DNA of 64,000 bases from Sulfurimonas sp. HSL1-2 (GCF_039645565.1 NZ_CP147914.1:1733573-1797572); one strand, 5' to 3'. Numbered from the stretch's first letter, positions 52,589 through 63,042 are shown. The notes: generated by a model from the sequence alone, not told the origin. Numbers and translations are program-made.

Positions 52589-52945
52589 ATGAAAATTGTA
52601 ACGAGCGAACAGACCGTCACGCTCAACGACGGTGACAATATCATTTCCGTCAAGATCGGAAACGGCCAGGCGGGTGTCGCCTCATTCTTTTTAGACGGTC
52701 ATCTGCTGTTCAAGAAAAAGATGGACGACACCAACTACCTCCTGAAAGACCATCCTCTCGGCACCAAAACAGCACTGGCAGGCAAGATCCTGACGATCCG
52801 TGCCTTTGTGATCGATATCGTATCCGAATCGAATTACACTTCCGTTATCTGTACCTTCAACGGCAGTGAGGTCGTCAGATCCGAGGGGGATGTCGAAACC
52901 GACGGCGATATGATTGAGCATAGAACAGTGCTCCATTTTGTTTAA
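52589..52945 (+). CDS. Hypothetical small beta-rich protein
   Basis: 118 residues after AAAGGAAATC. No signal peptide or membrane helix. Alternating short strands (TVTLNDGDNIISVKIGNG, TNYLLKDHPLGTKTALAG, SVICTFNGSEV), suggesting a compact beta-sandwich or jelly-roll. Ten bases before the next gene on the same strand, so co-transcribed. No family recognised. Confidence 0.7.
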   Translation: MKIVTSEQTVTLNDGDNIISVKIGNGQAGVASFFLDGHLLFKKKMDDTNYLLKDHPLGTKTALAGKILTIRAFVIDIVSESNYTSVICTFNGSEVVRSEGDVETDGDMIEHRTVLHFV

Positions 52946-52955
52946 GTGAGACGCC

Positions 52956-53996
52956 ATGCAAAGACGACCAGGTATACTCATCCTCTTTACGGCCCTTCTG
53001 CTCATCCCGTCCTTGGCTTGCGCCCTCACCAAAGAGGTCGAACATCCCGGCGAGCTGGTGGCACCGAGTTCGCCGGCGTTTCAGATCCTGGGGCAGACGC
53101 CAAACGTCGTCAACCGGCCTGAAAGTCCCCGGGAGTTCCTTGCCGCCATCCTGCAAAATGTCCAGGAGAACAATAACAGCTTCCCCTCCGACTTCGCCGT
53201 TGAATTCACACCCTACTGGTGGTTCCCCCACGATGATCTGGACGCGGCGACCTATCTGGGTATCCATAACAATGAACAGGTTTTCGACACACTGCTCCGG
53301 ACGCTCTCCGTCTCCTTCGCGACCACACAGAAGCGCCGTTCCGTCAAGGGGCAGACGTATGAAGGAAGCGCGATCGGTTTCGGCGTCCGCTTCAACCTGC
53401 TGAACGGGCAGAACGACCGTGAAACACTCGATCAACTCCTGGAGGCCATGTTCCTTGCCGCTCCCGATGACATCAACGGCACATTTGAGCCCGACACGGG
53501 CCTGACCGGCGCCCTCACCGCCAAGCTTCGGAAAAGTTATGGATGGAAAGTCCAGATGGCCTTTGCCGGCAGTTATTTCGATGCGGACGACACTTCGCAA
53601 TCCCGATTTGACAAAGTCGGTGCTTGGGTGACAACGTCCTACACCGACAAAAACGCGACCTCGCTGGAGTACATCATGAACCTTCGCTATACCCATGATG
53701 AAGCGATCGCCGATTACAAAGATGCCTATGACATCGGCGCGAGCCTCTCCTGGAAATCGACGGTTGCGCCCGTGACCGCTTCGGCAGAGTTCGTGCAGCG
53801 TTTCGTCAAGGAGAAATCACCGCATCATCTGGCCGCGACACTGGAGTATAAACTCAATGACGACTACGCCATTATCGCCAGCTACGGCCAGACGTTCAGC
53901 TATGCGAATCCCGAGCGGACCGAACTCTCAGCCCGTTTCGGTCTCAATCTCGGTTTCGGTCAGATGACAGATACGATCAAGTACGGCATGCGGTAG
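52956..53996 (+). CDS. Hypothetical outer-membrane or periplasmic beta protein
   Basis: 346 residues with a signal peptide ending at LACA (about residue 23). The mature part is rich in alternating strands (FAVEFTPYWWFPHDDL, GASLSWKSTVAPVTASAEF, TELSARFGLNLGFGQ), like an outer-membrane barrel, but the last residues (DTIKYGMR) lack a terminal aromatic. Paired with the small beta-rich gene upstream. Family not recognised. Confidence 0.7.
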   Translation: MQRRPGILILFTALLLIPSLACALTKEVEHPGELVAPSSPAFQILGQTPNVVNRPESPREFLAAILQNVQENNNSFPSDFAVEFTPYWWFPHDDLDAATYLGIHNNEQVFDTLLRTLSVSFATTQKRRSVKGQTYEGSAIGFGVRFNLLNGQNDRETLDQLLEAMFLAAPDDINGTFEPDTGLTGALTAKLRKSYGWKVQMAFAGSYFDADDTSQSRFDKVGAWVTTSYTDKNATSLEYIMNLRYTHDEAIADYKDAYDIGASLSWKSTVAPVTASAEFVQRFVKEKSPHHLAATLEYKLNDDYAIIASYGQTFSYANPERTELSARFGLNLGFGQMTDTIKYGMR

Positions 53997-54110
53997 CCAC
54001 AGGGAACAAAGCCCAAAAATTACAAATACGTGAGTCTCTGTTTATTTTTTAAAATATTATGATACGCTAAAGCTACATTTTGTCGCATGCGTATGGGGAG
54101 AGGGGGTATC

Positions 54111-54995
54111 ATGTACCGTATCAACAGGGAGAAGCTCCAGGCCATTATCCAGGAACTGGACCAGGCCATGTACAATCACAGCCAATGGTACCAGAACATC
54201 ATCCGTTCCATCGTCTGCCACCTCCCCTTCGACCACCGGGACCTGGCCGATGACGCCCACCGCCAATGTACGTTCGGCCAGTGGTACTATCACTGTAGCG
54301 ACGCGGAGATGCAGCAAAACAAGACCTTCCAGTCCATCCGCACCGAGCACTGGCAGACGCACCAGTTCGTCCAGAAACTCCTGCAGGCCTCGGAAAAGAA
54401 CAAGCCGGTGCTGCCCATCGACTACGACAACTTCGCCAACGCCGTCGAGCGGCTCCGACTGAACATGCAGACGCTCAAATACGAGCTCGAAGAGACCCTC
54501 TACAACCGCGACCCGCTCACCGGGGTCAGCAACCGCATCAGCATGCTCAGCGACCTGCGCAAACAGATGGAGCTGATCGAACGCCACGTCGAGACGACGG
54601 TGATCGCCATTCTGGACCTGGACCACTTCAAACAGGTCAACGACAGCTACGGCCACCCCATGGGTGACACGGTCCTCTCCGCAATCGCCGCGTTCATTCT
54701 GCAGCACCTGCGCGCGTACGACAGCATCTACCGCTACGGCGGCGAGGAGTTCCTGATCATGATGCCCCACTCCGATATTGATACGGCCACCGCCATCATC
54801 GAACGTATCCGCGAGGGGGTCGAAAACGTCCGGACACGCAGCAGCGGCGGCGAACCGATCAGCGTCACCGTTTCGGCCGGCCTGACGCAGCTGCGTGAAC
54901 ACCAGAGCATCGAGGCCGCCATCCAGAGTGCCGACAAGGCCCTTTACGATGCAAAACTGCTCGGGCGCAACCGTGTGGTCGTCGCCTCTTCATAA
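54111..54995 (+). CDS. dgcZ: Zinc-sensing diguanylate cyclase DgcZ-like
   Basis: 294 residues from MYRINREKLQAIIQELDQ, preceded by GGGAGAGGGGG. The N-terminal CZB domain has H23, C53, H80 and H84, each one position from the zinc ligands I recall for E. coli DgcZ (H22, C52, H79, H83). The GGDEF domain (about 135-290) has an intact GGEEF active site. No RxxD inhibitory site is apparent before it. Makes cyclic-di-GMP, inhibited by zinc in the E. coli protein. Confidence 0.9.
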   Translation: MYRINREKLQAIIQELDQAMYNHSQWYQNIIRSIVCHLPFDHRDLADDAHRQCTFGQWYYHCSDAEMQQNKTFQSIRTEHWQTHQFVQKLLQASEKNKPVLPIDYDNFANAVERLRLNMQTLKYELEETLYNRDPLTGVSNRISMLSDLRKQMELIERHVETTVIAILDLDHFKQVNDSYGHPMGDTVLSAIAAFILQHLRAYDSIYRYGGEEFLIMMPHSDIDTATAIIERIREGVENVRTRSSGGEPISVTVSAGLTQLREHQSIEAAIQSADKALYDAKLLGRNRVVVASS

Positions 54996-55040
54996 GCGAA
55001 ACGTATTTAGTGATCTGATTTACCGTAAGTGGGAGGGAAA

Positions 55041-55071
55041 GCAAAAAGAGCGGGAACGCCGCAGCGTCCCC
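55041..55071 (-). terminator. Intrinsic terminator of the acs operon
   Basis: On the minus strand GGGGACGC, loop TGCG, GCGTTCCC form an 8-bp stem (one G-U pair), followed after three bases by TTTTT (55043-55047). It lies 9 bases past the acs stop. Confidence 0.7.
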
Positions 55072-55080
55072 GTAAAGGCG

Positions 55081-57054
55081 TTAAACGCGGCAGGCGTTGA
55101 CGACTTCCTGGATCTTCTCGACGACACTGGGGTCTTCGAGCGTCGACGTATCCTGCGTGATCGCCTCGCCTTTGGCGATGGAGCGCAGAATGCGGCGCAT
55201 GATTTTGCCCGAACGGGTCTTCGGCAGGCCCGGAACGAAGGCGATGTCGTCGCAGACGGCGATGTTGCCGATCTCCGTTTTGATGACGTTGTTGATCTCT
55301 TTGCTCATCTCGACATCTTCGGCCATGCTCTCGTCGCCTTTGAGGACGACATAGGCGAAGATTCCCTCACCCTTAAGCTCGTGCGGCTTGCCGACAACGG
55401 CGACTTCCGCGACGTTCGGATGCTTCTTGCACGCCGCTTCGACCTCGGCCGTCCCCATACGGTGGCCGGAGACGTTGATGACGTCGTCCGTACGGCCGGT
55501 GATAGTGATGTAGCCGTCCTCGTCGTAGTTCGCGCCGTCACCGGTGAAGTAGACCGGCTGGCCGTCTTTCTTGACGTCGCCGAAGTAGGACTTCACGAAA
55601 CGCTCCGGATCGCCCCAGACGCCGCGGATCATCGACGGCCACGGCTTGGTGACACACATGTAGCCGCTTTCGCCCGCGCCGACTTTCTTGCCCGTTTCCG
55701 GGTCGAGGATCTCGCCCATGATGCCCGGCAGCGGGAAGGTCGCGCAGGCCGGTTTGATCGGGGTCGCGCCCGGCAGCGGCGTGACCATGTGGCCGCCCGT
55801 TTCCGTCTGCCAGTAGGTATCGACGATGGCGCATTTGCCGCCGCCGATCTCCTCGTAGTACCACTTCCATGCCGGCGGGTCGATCGGCTCGCCGACGGTA
55901 CCCAGGACCTTGAGGGAGCTGAGGTCGTATTTCGCAGGCTCCTCCGCCCCTGTTTTGTGCAGGACGCGGATCGCCGTCGGCGCCGTGTAGAACTGGTTGA
56001 TCTTGTACTCTTCGACCATCTTCCACGGGCGTCCCGCGTCCGGATAGGTCGGGACCCCCTCGAACATCAGCGTCGTCGCGCCCATCGCGAGCGGGCCGTA
56101 GACGATGTAGGTGTGGCCGGTGATCCAGCCGATGTCGGCCGTACACCAGTAGGTGTCGTTCTCTTTGACGTCAAAGACCCACTCCATCGTCATCTGCGCC
56201 CAGAGGATGTAGCCCGCCGTGTTGTGCTGGACCCCTTTCGGTTTGCCCGTGGAACCGGACGTGTAGAGCAGGAACATCGGGTCTTCGGCATCCATCGGTT
56301 CGCTTGCGCAGATGGAAGACTGCTGGTCAATCATCTCGTTGTAGGAGTAGTCACGGCCCGCTTTCCAGTCGACATCTTCGCCGTTGCGCTGAACGACGAG
56401 GACCTTCCCGACGCATTCGCAGCCCGACTCCAGTGCCTTGTCGACGACCGGCTTGAGCATGTACGGCTTATCCTTGCGGAACGCGCCGTCGGCGGTGATG
56501 ACGAGTTTCGCCTCGGCATCGATGATACGGTCGCGCAGCGCTTCCGAGGAGAAACCGCCGAAGACGATGGAGTGGATCGCACCGATACGCGTACACGCCA
56601 GCATGGCGTAGGCGGCTTCGAGGATCATCGGCATGTAGATGACGACGCGGTCACCCTTCTTGATACCGAACTCGTTCTTGAGCAGGTTCGCCATTTTGTT
56701 GACGTTGTAGTAGAGCTCAAGGTAGGTGACGATCTGCTTGTCGCCGCGGTCTCCTTCGAAAATGATCGCCGCTTTGTTCTTGCGGGTGTCAAGGTGACGG
56801 TCGATACACTGGTGCGCGACGTTCAGTTTTCCGCCTTCGAACCATTTGACAAAAGGCATGTTGCTGTCGTCGAGCACTTTGCCGTACGGCTCGAACCAGT
56901 CAATCTTCTCTTTCGCGAAATGGTCCCAGAACCCTTCGTAATCCTCTTCGGCCCATGACGCCAGTTCTTTGTATTCGCACATGTTCTTGATGCGTGCCGT
57001 TTTGGCAAACTCGCGGTTTGGCTGAAAAACCGGTTTGACTGTTGTATCACTCAT
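55081..57054 (-). CDS. acs: Acetyl-CoA synthetase
   Basis: 657 residues, the usual length. ATP/AMP-binding [14 protein letters not shown] near 265, [13 protein letters not shown] near 415, and the C-terminal [14 protein letters not shown] with the lysine subject to acetylation in other bacteria. Activates acetate to acetyl-CoA via acetyl-AMP. Start overlaps the exonuclease stop by 4 bases. Last gene of the DUF294-exonuclease-acs operon, downstream of the acetate uptake genes. Confidence 0.97.
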   Translation of the reverse strand: MSDTTVKPVFQPNREFAKTARIKNMCEYKELASWAEEDYEGFWDHFAKEKIDWFEPYGKVLDDSNMPFVKWFEGGKLNVAHQCIDRHLDTRKNKAAIIFEGDRGDKQIVTYLELYYNVNKMANLLKNEFGIKKGDRVVIYMPMILEAAYAMLACTRIGAIHSIVFGGFSSEALRDRIIDAEAKLVITADGAFRKDKPYMLKPVVDKALESGCECVGKVLVVQRNGEDVDWKAGRDYSYNEMIDQQSSICASEPMDAEDPMFLLYTSGSTGKPKGVQHNTAGYILWAQMTMEWVFDVKENDTYWCTADIGWITGHTYIVYGPLAMGATTLMFEGVPTYPDAGRPWKMVEEYKINQFYTAPTAIRVLHKTGAEEPAKYDLSSLKVLGTVGEPIDPPAWKWYYEEIGGGKCAIVDTYWQTETGGHMVTPLPGATPIKPACATFPLPGIMGEILDPETGKKVGAGESGYMCVTKPWPSMIRGVWGDPERFVKSYFGDVKKDGQPVYFTGDGANYDEDGYITITGRTDDVINVSGHRMGTAEVEAACKKHPNVAEVAVVGKPHELKGEGIFAYVVLKGDESMAEDVEMSKEINNVIKTEIGNIAVCDDIAFVPGLPKTRSGKIMRRILRSIAKGEAITQDTSTLEDPSVVEKIQEVVNACRV

Positions 57055-57680
57055 GTTCTCTCTCCTGTTTTGAGTTTAATCGTATTGTTCAATTTTATAA
57101 AGATCATTGCCGTCATGATCGCGTCGTTGACGGCGTTGTGCCGCCCCATTGGGGGCACTCCCAGGTTGGCAAGGATTGTATCAAAGCGTAAATCAATGTT
57201 TCCTTGCGGAATCCCGAAATTCTTTTTGTCAAAGTAAAGGCCCGAGACCTCTATTTTGGGGTTGGGAAGCTCCACCCCCAGCCAGGGTTTGACGTAGCGG
57301 TTGATCATCGCCACGTCAAACTCCAGATAATACCCTGCCAGCGGCCGCGGGCCGATGAACTGCAGGAACCTTTCAATCCCCTCCGGCGGAGAGAGCGCAT
57401 ACTCAAGGTCGCAGGGCCTGATGCCGTGCACCTCGATGCTCTCCGCCGGGATGGGCCTGTCCGTTTTGAGGTAGACCTCGAAGGTCTCCGAGGTGAGGAT
57501 CCGGTTGCCTTTGACCTTCACCGCACCGATGGAGATCACCTCGTCTTTTCTGGGATCGAGCCCCGTCGTCTCCGTGTCGAAAACGACCACCTCGTCACCG
57601 TCATAGGGCTCGAACAAAAAGGCATATGCCTCGTCCTTGAGCCGCTTGCGGTTCCGTTTTCTGCGCCACGCCCCGAACAT
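57051..57680 (-). CDS. DEDDh 3'-5' exonuclease (DNA polymerase III epsilon-like)
   Basis: 209 residues from [16 protein letters not shown], whose ATG overlaps the upstream stop by one base. Exo [13 protein letters not shown] (D and E), Exo II near [10 protein letters not shown], and Exo IIIe RHNAVNDA (H and D) are intact. The same exonuclease is found beside acs and DUF294 genes in many proteobacteria; its role in acetate metabolism is not understood. Confidence 0.92.
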   Translation of the reverse strand: MFGAWRRKRNRKRLKDEAYAFLFEPYDGDEVVVFDTETTGLDPRKDEVISIGAVKVKGNRILTSETFEVYLKTDRPIPAESIEVHGIRPCDLEYALSPPEGIERFLQFIGPRPLAGYYLEFDVAMINRYVKPWLGVELPNPKIEVSGLYFDKKNFGIPQGNIDLRFDTILANLGVPPMGRHNAVNDAIMTAMIFIKLNNTIKLKTGERT

Positions 57681-59497
57681 CACATCACCATGTTCAGGTG
57701 GAAGTGATAGGTCAGCAGTTTCTTGAGGGCGTTGACGACCTTGAAACTGTCCTTGAGCAGGTCCCGCTCCAGCTTGTCGAGCTCTCCGGGACGGACCTCG
57801 TTGAGGATCCATTCGTCGCCGGGGCGCGCCAGGCGGGCGCGCAGCCTGATCGAGAGCAGCGTGTCATACGCCTCCATCAGCTCCGCCGAGAAGGTCTTGT
57901 CGAACACCCCGATATTGTTGAGCTGCTTGATCCGCTCGAAGGTGTTCGTCTCGCGGATCTTCTTCTGCAGCGCCAGGACGCGGATGCCGTGGACGATGGC
58001 GAAGATGCCCCCTTTTTTCAGGTTCAGCGTGTTGCCCTGGCTGCGTTCGACGACCAGCCCCGAAAAGAGGCTCAGCGGTGTTTCGAAGCTCAGCGCCGCC
58101 TTCGCCATATGGGCCAGGACGTCGTCACGCCCTTCGAAGCGCCCGTAGAGGTACTGTTTGGCACGCTCCAGGAGCTCCGCGTTCCCGGCGACGCAGCGCG
58201 CATCCAGGAAAATGTCGAGGTTCTGCAGCGCCGCCTCGTCCATCGAGCCGACCCATCCGTCGATATCGGACTGGTACGCACCCAGCGGGCGGCGCCACTG
58301 CGGGTTGGTGACCATCACGTTGCCCGGGCAGTCGGGGAAGCCGAGCTGCCGGAGGGCGTCGTTCATCGCGGCCATCTCTTCGGCGAAATCCTTCCCGCAC
58401 CCCTCGCGGATGATGAGGCCGTTGTCCTGGTCGGTCCGCAGGATCTGCTCGCCGCGCCCTTCGCTCCCCATCACGATCAGGGCGCAGTCGTCCCGGTGCT
58501 CCGGCGCGACACAGAACTCGAACACCTTGCGGTAGATCTTCGTATTGAGCGCATTGACCAGTTTGGTGATGTAGCGGACCTTGACCCCCTTGGTGTGCAG
58601 GGAGCGGATCAGGTTGACCATCTCCCCGCCGATACGCTGAAGCGCCGCGATGCTGTCGGCTTTCTCGACCTGCATCGCCACCAGGTAGGAGTGGCTGGCG
58701 AAGAAGCTAAGCAGGTCGAGCTGCTCGAGAATACCGACGACACTGCCGCCGTCCGTCACGGCGATACGCTTGATGTGGTGCGCGGTGAACTGCAGCAGCG
58801 CGTTGAAGAGGAAGTCCTGTTTCTCGATCGTGATCAGGGGGCGGGTGGCGATGGTCTCGATCGCGGCGGAAGCCTCGACGGCGCCCATCAGGACGCTTCG
58901 GCGCAGGTCCGTATCGGTCACGATGCCGTAGCCTTCTTCGCCCTCGACGAGGATCGCCGGGCTCTTCATCGCCTCCATCTGGCGCACCGCGTCAGAGATG
59001 GGGGTCTCGGCCGCAACGATGCAGGGTGCATGCAGGTAGATGTCCCCGATACGCGCCACCATGAACGGCGTCAGGTCGTTCTGCTGCTTGAGCATTTTGA
59101 GCTGTTCGTGTTTGGTAACAAAGTCTTCGAGGTAGAAGTGTTTGAAGGCGTCGTGGTCCTGGATGAGATCGAGAAAGACCTGTTTGGGGAGTTCGTAGCA
59201 GATGAGATCTTCGTGCACGACGAAGCGTTTGTCCGTCTTGCCGTAGATGAGGGCGTCGGCGTCGAAGCTGTCCATCGCCCCGTAGGCGTCGGTCAGCTCC
59301 TCGCCCAGCCACTCGTGCACACTGCCTTTGATGATGATGTAGAGGCACTCCGCAGGGACGTTGGGCGAGACCAGTACCGTCTCCCGCGGATAGTAGGCGA
59401 TATCCATCTGCGCCATGACGTTGTCCAGCGCCCGCGATGACAACAGGTCAAAGGGGTGCATCGACGCCAAAAGCTGCTTCTGGTCGAATATGCTCAT
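57680..59497 (-). CDS. cNMP-binding/CBS/DUF294 nucleotidyltransferase-like regulator
   Basis: 605 residues from MSIFDQKQLLASMHPFD, preceded by AGAGG; a longer start would add 8 residues. Residues about 10-130 are a cyclic-nucleotide-binding-like barrel, 145-265 hold two CBS motifs (IVTDTDLRRSVL; VGILEQLDLLSFF), and 320-460 hold the DUF294 domain with IVMGSEGRGEQILRTDQDNG, a GlnD-like nucleotidyltransferase motif. A C-terminal helical domain follows. Probably senses nucleotides and modifies a partner protein; adjoins acetate genes as in Vibrio and Shewanella. Confidence 0.9.
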   Translation of the reverse strand: MSIFDQKQLLASMHPFDLLSSRALDNVMAQMDIAYYPRETVLVSPNVPAECLYIIIKGSVHEWLGEELTDAYGAMDSFDADALIYGKTDKRFVVHEDLICYELPKQVFLDLIQDHDAFKHFYLEDFVTKHEQLKMLKQQNDLTPFMVARIGDIYLHAPCIVAAETPISDAVRQMEAMKSPAILVEGEEGYGIVTDTDLRRSVLMGAVEASAAIETIATRPLITIEKQDFLFNALLQFTAHHIKRIAVTDGGSVVGILEQLDLLSFFASHSYLVAMQVEKADSIAALQRIGGEMVNLIRSLHTKGVKVRYITKLVNALNTKIYRKVFEFCVAPEHRDDCALIVMGSEGRGEQILRTDQDNGLIIREGCGKDFAEEMAAMNDALRQLGFPDCPGNVMVTNPQWRRPLGAYQSDIDGWVGSMDEAALQNLDIFLDARCVAGNAELLERAKQYLYGRFEGRDDVLAHMAKAALSFETPLSLFSGLVVERSQGNTLNLKKGGIFAIVHGIRVLALQKKIRETNTFERIKQLNNIGVFDKTFSAELMEAYDTLLSIRLRARLARPGDEWILNEVRPGELDKLERDLLKDSFKVVNALKKLLTYHFHLNMVM

Positions 59498-59507
59498 TGA
59501 TGCCTCT

Positions 59508-59580
59508 GTTTTGCACGCCATCCGGGCAAAACAAGGGACACCGCTCGCGAAAGCGATGTTTCCTCGAAAGCCCGGATGGC
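59508..59580 (-). promoter_or_regulatory. Competing hairpins: candidate cis-regulatory RNA between actP and the DUF294 operon
   Basis: GCCATCCGGGC (59517-59527) and GCCCGGATGGC (59570-59580) are perfect 11-bp arms around 42 bases that contain an inner TCGC-GAAA-GCGA hairpin (plus-strand reading). A second perfect inverted repeat GTTTTGC (59508-59514)/GCAAAAC (59526-59532) overlaps and excludes the first, and its edge touches the AGAGG ribosome site (59501-59507 region). This on/off layout resembles a riboswitch or attenuator. No known class recognised. Confidence 0.5.
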
Positions 59581-59658
59581 TACGCTGGCCGCCGACGGGT
59601 CAGATAAATTCGTTCCGACTGTGACCGGAATCAACGCATGTTCCAACGATCTTGCTCC

Positions 59659-61308
59659 TTAGTGGCTGACGGCGCCTTCGGCACCGATACCAGTCTGTGA
59701 ACGGATGTTCTGGGCCTCGAAGGCTTCACGTTCGTTCTCGCCGTCCGCGCTCTTGTCGGTAATGGAGAAGAACCAGATACCGACGAAGGCGACCGTGACG
59801 GAGAAGAGCGCCGGGTACTTGTACGGGAAGACCGCTTCCGCGTTGCCGAGAATCTGAACCCAGACGATGGGGCCCAGGATCACCAGCAGGACCGCCGTAG
59901 CGAGTCCCAGCGAACCGCCGATGACGGCGCCGCGCGTCGTCAGTTTCTTCCAGAACATAGAGAGGAAGAGCACCGGGAAGTTCGCGGATGCGGCGATGGC
60001 GAAGGCCAGACCGACCATGAACGCGATGTTCTGCTTCTCAAACGCGATCCCCAGCAGGATCGCGACGATCCCCATGACGACGACGGCGATCTTGGAGATG
60101 CGCATCTCCTGCATCTCGTCGACCTGCCCGCGGCGGAAGACGTTGGCGTAGAGGTCGTGGCTGATCGCCGAAGCGCCCGCCAGCGTCAGACCGGAGACGA
60201 CCGCAAGGATCGTCGCGAAGGCGACCGCCGAGATGAAGCCGAGGAAGAAGTTCCCGCCGACCGCGTGGCTGAGGTGGATCGCCGCCATGTTGTTGCCGCC
60301 GAGCAGTGCGCCCGCCGCATCAAGGTAGTGCGGGTTGGTCGCCACCATGACAATCGCCCCGAACCCGATGATGAAGGTCAGGATATAGAAATAGCCGATG
60401 AAACCGGTCGCATAGAAGACCGATTTGCGTGCCTCTTTGGCGTCGGAGACGGTAAAGAAGCGCATCAGGATATGCGGCAGACCCGCCGTACCGAACATCA
60501 GCGCGATACCGAGGCTGATCGCGGAGACCGGGTCGCTGACCAGGCCGCCCGGGCTCATGATGGCATCGTGCGTGCTGTGGACTTCGACCGCTTTTGAGAA
60601 GAGCGCTTCAAAACTGAACCCGAAGTGCGCCATGACGGCGATCGCCATAAAGGTCGCACCGGAGAGCAGCAGCCCCGCCTTGATGATCTGGACCCACGTC
60701 GTCGCCAGCATCCCGCCGAAGGTGACATAGAGGATCATAAGCACACCGACCAGGATGACCGCGACCTCGTACGGCAGACCGAAGAGAATCTGGATCAGCT
60801 TGCCCGAACCGACCATCTGCGCGATCAGGTAGAGCGTCACCGTCGCGATGGAGCCGAAGGCCGCCAGGGTGCGGATCGGTGTCTGTCTCAGACGGAAGGA
60901 GGCGACGTCGGCAAAGGTGTACTTACCGAGGTTGCGCAGGCGCTCCGCCACGAGGAAAAGGATCAGCGGCCAGCCGACCAGGAAACCGATGGAGTAGATC
61001 AGCCCGTCATACCCTTTGAGGAAGACGAGGCCGGAAATCCCCAGGAACGACGCGGCGGACATGTAGTCGCCCGCAATCGCCATCCCGTTCTGGAAGCCCG
61101 TAATGCCGCCGCCGGCGGTATAGAAGTCCTTGGCCGTTTTCGTGCGCTTTGCCGCCCAGTAGGTAATACCCAGCGTCGCACCGACGAAGACGAGGAACAT
61201 GACAATAGCCGAGACGTTCAGCGGCTGTTTATCCACGGCACCCTCAATGGCACCCGATGCCATCAGCGTGGACGCTGCGGCCGTCAGAAGCAGGAGAAGA
61301 CGTTTCAT
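59659..61308 (-). CDS. actP: Cation/acetate symporter ActP
   Basis: 549 residues of the sodium:solute symporter family with about 13 helices; a signal-like N-terminus is present. Motifs include [20 protein letters not shown], the usual start of ActP, and [20 protein letters not shown] with conserved sodium-site residues. Takes up acetate with a cation. Overlaps DUF485 by 4 bases. Confidence 0.95.
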   Translation of the reverse strand: MKRLLLLLTAAASTLMASGAIEGAVDKQPLNVSAIVMFLVFVGATLGITYWAAKRTKTAKDFYTAGGGITGFQNGMAIAGDYMSAASFLGISGLVFLKGYDGLIYSIGFLVGWPLILFLVAERLRNLGKYTFADVASFRLRQTPIRTLAAFGSIATVTLYLIAQMVGSGKLIQILFGLPYEVAVILVGVLMILYVTFGGMLATTWVQIIKAGLLLSGATFMAIAVMAHFGFSFEALFSKAVEVHSTHDAIMSPGGLVSDPVSAISLGIALMFGTAGLPHILMRFFTVSDAKEARKSVFYATGFIGYFYILTFIIGFGAIVMVATNPHYLDAAGALLGGNNMAAIHLSHAVGGNFFLGFISAVAFATILAVVSGLTLAGASAISHDLYANVFRRGQVDEMQEMRISKIAVVVMGIVAILLGIAFEKQNIAFMVGLAFAIAASANFPVLFLSMFWKKLTTRGAVIGGSLGLATAVLLVILGPIVWVQILGNAEAVFPYKYPALFSVTVAFVGIWFFSITDKSADGENEREAFEAQNIRSQTGIGAEGAVSH

Positions 61309-61637
61309 TCCGCCCCCTTTGCCATATCGCGCTCGAGTTCGGCACGTACCTCGCGGTTAAGATCGTCGAACTCGCCGTTGGCGCGCTTGACGTAAATTCC
61401 CGTCAGAATAAAGGCGATAAAGATAATCGCAACACCGACCGGGATGCCGACCGTCGTAACCCCCGTCTCGCTCAGCGGCGTGCCGAGCAGCGAGGGATCA
61501 AAGGCGATGGTGAGGATAAAGGTGAAATAGACCACCAGCATCACGATGGAGAGCTTCCAGGCGAAAGCGCTGCGCGTCTTCACCAGTTCCTGGTACTTCG
61601 GGTTGTTCTTAATGTGTTCAACCATTTCCTGTGTCAT
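61305..61637 (-). CDS. yjcH: DUF485 membrane protein (YjcH-like partner of ActP)
   Basis: 110 residues, two membrane helices (about 28-50 and 62-84) with the DUF485 motif [20 protein letters not shown]. Always found next to actP, as E. coli yjcH; its exact role is unclear. Start 13 bases after the porin stop. Confidence 0.93.
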   Translation of the reverse strand: MTQEMVEHIKNNPKYQELVKTRSAFAWKLSIVMLVVYFTFILTIAFDPSLLGTPLSETGVTTVGIPVGVAIIFIAFILTGIYVKRANGEFDDLNREVRAELERDMAKGAE

Positions 61638-61650
61638 GACCGTCCTTTAA

Positions 61651-63042
61651 TTAAAAGTTATAGTTTACAATAAACCGATATTCGTTCCAGCCCGTGTCGC
61701 TGCCCGCAGTCGCTTCCGCAAACTTTCTCGGAAAGTTCCCGCGCAAACGCAGCTGCAGGTTCTTGACCGCTTCGGGGTAGTACTGGATATCGAACCCTGA
61801 TTCCGATGCCGTGCGCTCCACGCCGTAGCCGCTTTCGGCATCCATATCGAACGATGCGTAGAACACGGCCGTCGAGAGGTTCGTCCCGAGCGATTTGAAG
61901 TTGTAGCTCGCCGCCGCTTTCCACGCTTTCGTCCCGGCAAAGAACTGGTGACGCGTCACCATGCCCTGCGTATAGGCCGGCATGCCGCCGAATTGGGAGA
62001 TGATGGCATGTTTGTACGCATCGTCGCCGGCATCGTTGGCCGTCGTCTCCGAATAGGCCGCATAGGCCGTCAGACCGGCATAACTGGCACCGACTTTCGC
62101 CGCCCAGTAAAAGGAATCGACTTTTCCCTCACCGTAGACCGGCGTACCGTTGATGTCTTTTGCGACGGAAACGTTGCTCAAGTATTCACTTCCGACGCTG
62201 TCCTGCTTGATCGCCTGCACCGACACGAAGGGATGCACGTTCGCGTTGAGCAGGCAGTCCCAGGTGGCCCCTGCTTCCGCATAGAGCGTGTTATACAGGT
62301 CCCATGCATAATCGTTCGAAAGCTTTGCATTGAAGTTTTTGTTTTTAAAACTCACCATAGCATTGGTGACACCGCTAGTGTTCTTGCCGACGGCGGCCAT
62401 ACCCATGTTGTAGTATTTTCCTGCGACGACATCACCATCCGTCGTGTAACCGGACGTAACAGGTAGCATGCCGCCGGCATACGGATGGTACGCGTTATAG
62501 AAAGAGCCATAGGCAACCGCCTGGACCTGCGCGACCTGGAACTCGACGTTTTCAATATCGTTGTTCGTCAGTTTATACGCCTCGAAGGTGGTCGGAAGCA
62601 TACGCGCGTCGTCGCCGCCCATCATCGGTGTATCGTAGCGCTGATAGCCGAGCCTGGCGACGGTTTTCGTTCCCAGTGCGCTCATGTCGTAATTGATATA
62701 CGCCTCGCCCACGATGGCATAGTTCTCAAAGCCCGTTCCCAGCAGAGAGGGGTCCATCACTTTCAAGTCGAACGTATGAATCGCGTTCGTCGTATAGAGC
62801 GCCGCGGCGGCACTCAGGCCGTTCCAGGCATCCAGCGTGTACTTGAGGTTGCCGCCCAGCGCCAGGGAGTTACGGTGGGTATCCGCACCCGAACCGCCCT
62901 GGTACTCTCTGTCGACGTAAAACATCCGGATCTGACCGCTGGCTTTCCCTTCGGAAAACATCGCGCTCAGGTCTTCGGCGCCAAAGAGGTTTGCACTGCC
63001 GAGCAGTCCAATCGCCAAGACGCTTGAAGCAATTTTTTTCAT
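61651..63042 (-). CDS. OprD-family outer membrane porin of the acetate operon
   Basis: 463 residues, signal peptide MKKIASSVLAIGLLGSANLFG, strong GGGGAGAG ribosome site and terminal strand EYRFIVNYNF ending in phenylalanine. Strand-rich throughout, and paralogous in type to the porin at 14292. Position at the head of the actP operon suggests it admits acetate or similar carboxylates, in line with OprD porins. Confidence 0.88.
   Translation of the reverse strand: MKKIASSVLAIGLLGSANLFGAEDLSAMFSEGKASGQIRMFYVDREYQGGSGADTHRNSLALGGNLKYTLDAWNGLSAAAALYTTNAIHTFDLKVMDPSLLGTGFENYAIVGEAYINYDMSALGTKTVARLGYQRYDTPMMGGDDARMLPTTFEAYKLTNNDIENVEFQVAQVQAVAYGSFYNAYHPYAGGMLPVTSGYTTDGDVVAGKYYNMGMAAVGKNTSGVTNAMVSFKNKNFNAKLSNDYAWDLYNTLYAEAGATWDCLLNANVHPFVSVQAIKQDSVGSEYLSNVSVAKDINGTPVYGEGKVDSFYWAAKVGASYAGLTAYAAYSETTANDAGDDAYKHAIISQFGGMPAYTQGMVTRHQFFAGTKAWKAAASYNFKSLGTNLSTAVFYASFDMDAESGYGVERTASESGFDIQYYPEAVKNLQLRLRGNFPRKFAEATAGSDTGWNEYRFIVNYNF

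Noticed and set aside
59600-59640. Sigma-54-like TTGGAAC-N5-TTGAT on the minus strand upstream of the DUF294 operon
   Set aside because: The -24 GG is present but the obligatory -12 GC is GA, and the TGGCAC block has a mismatch.
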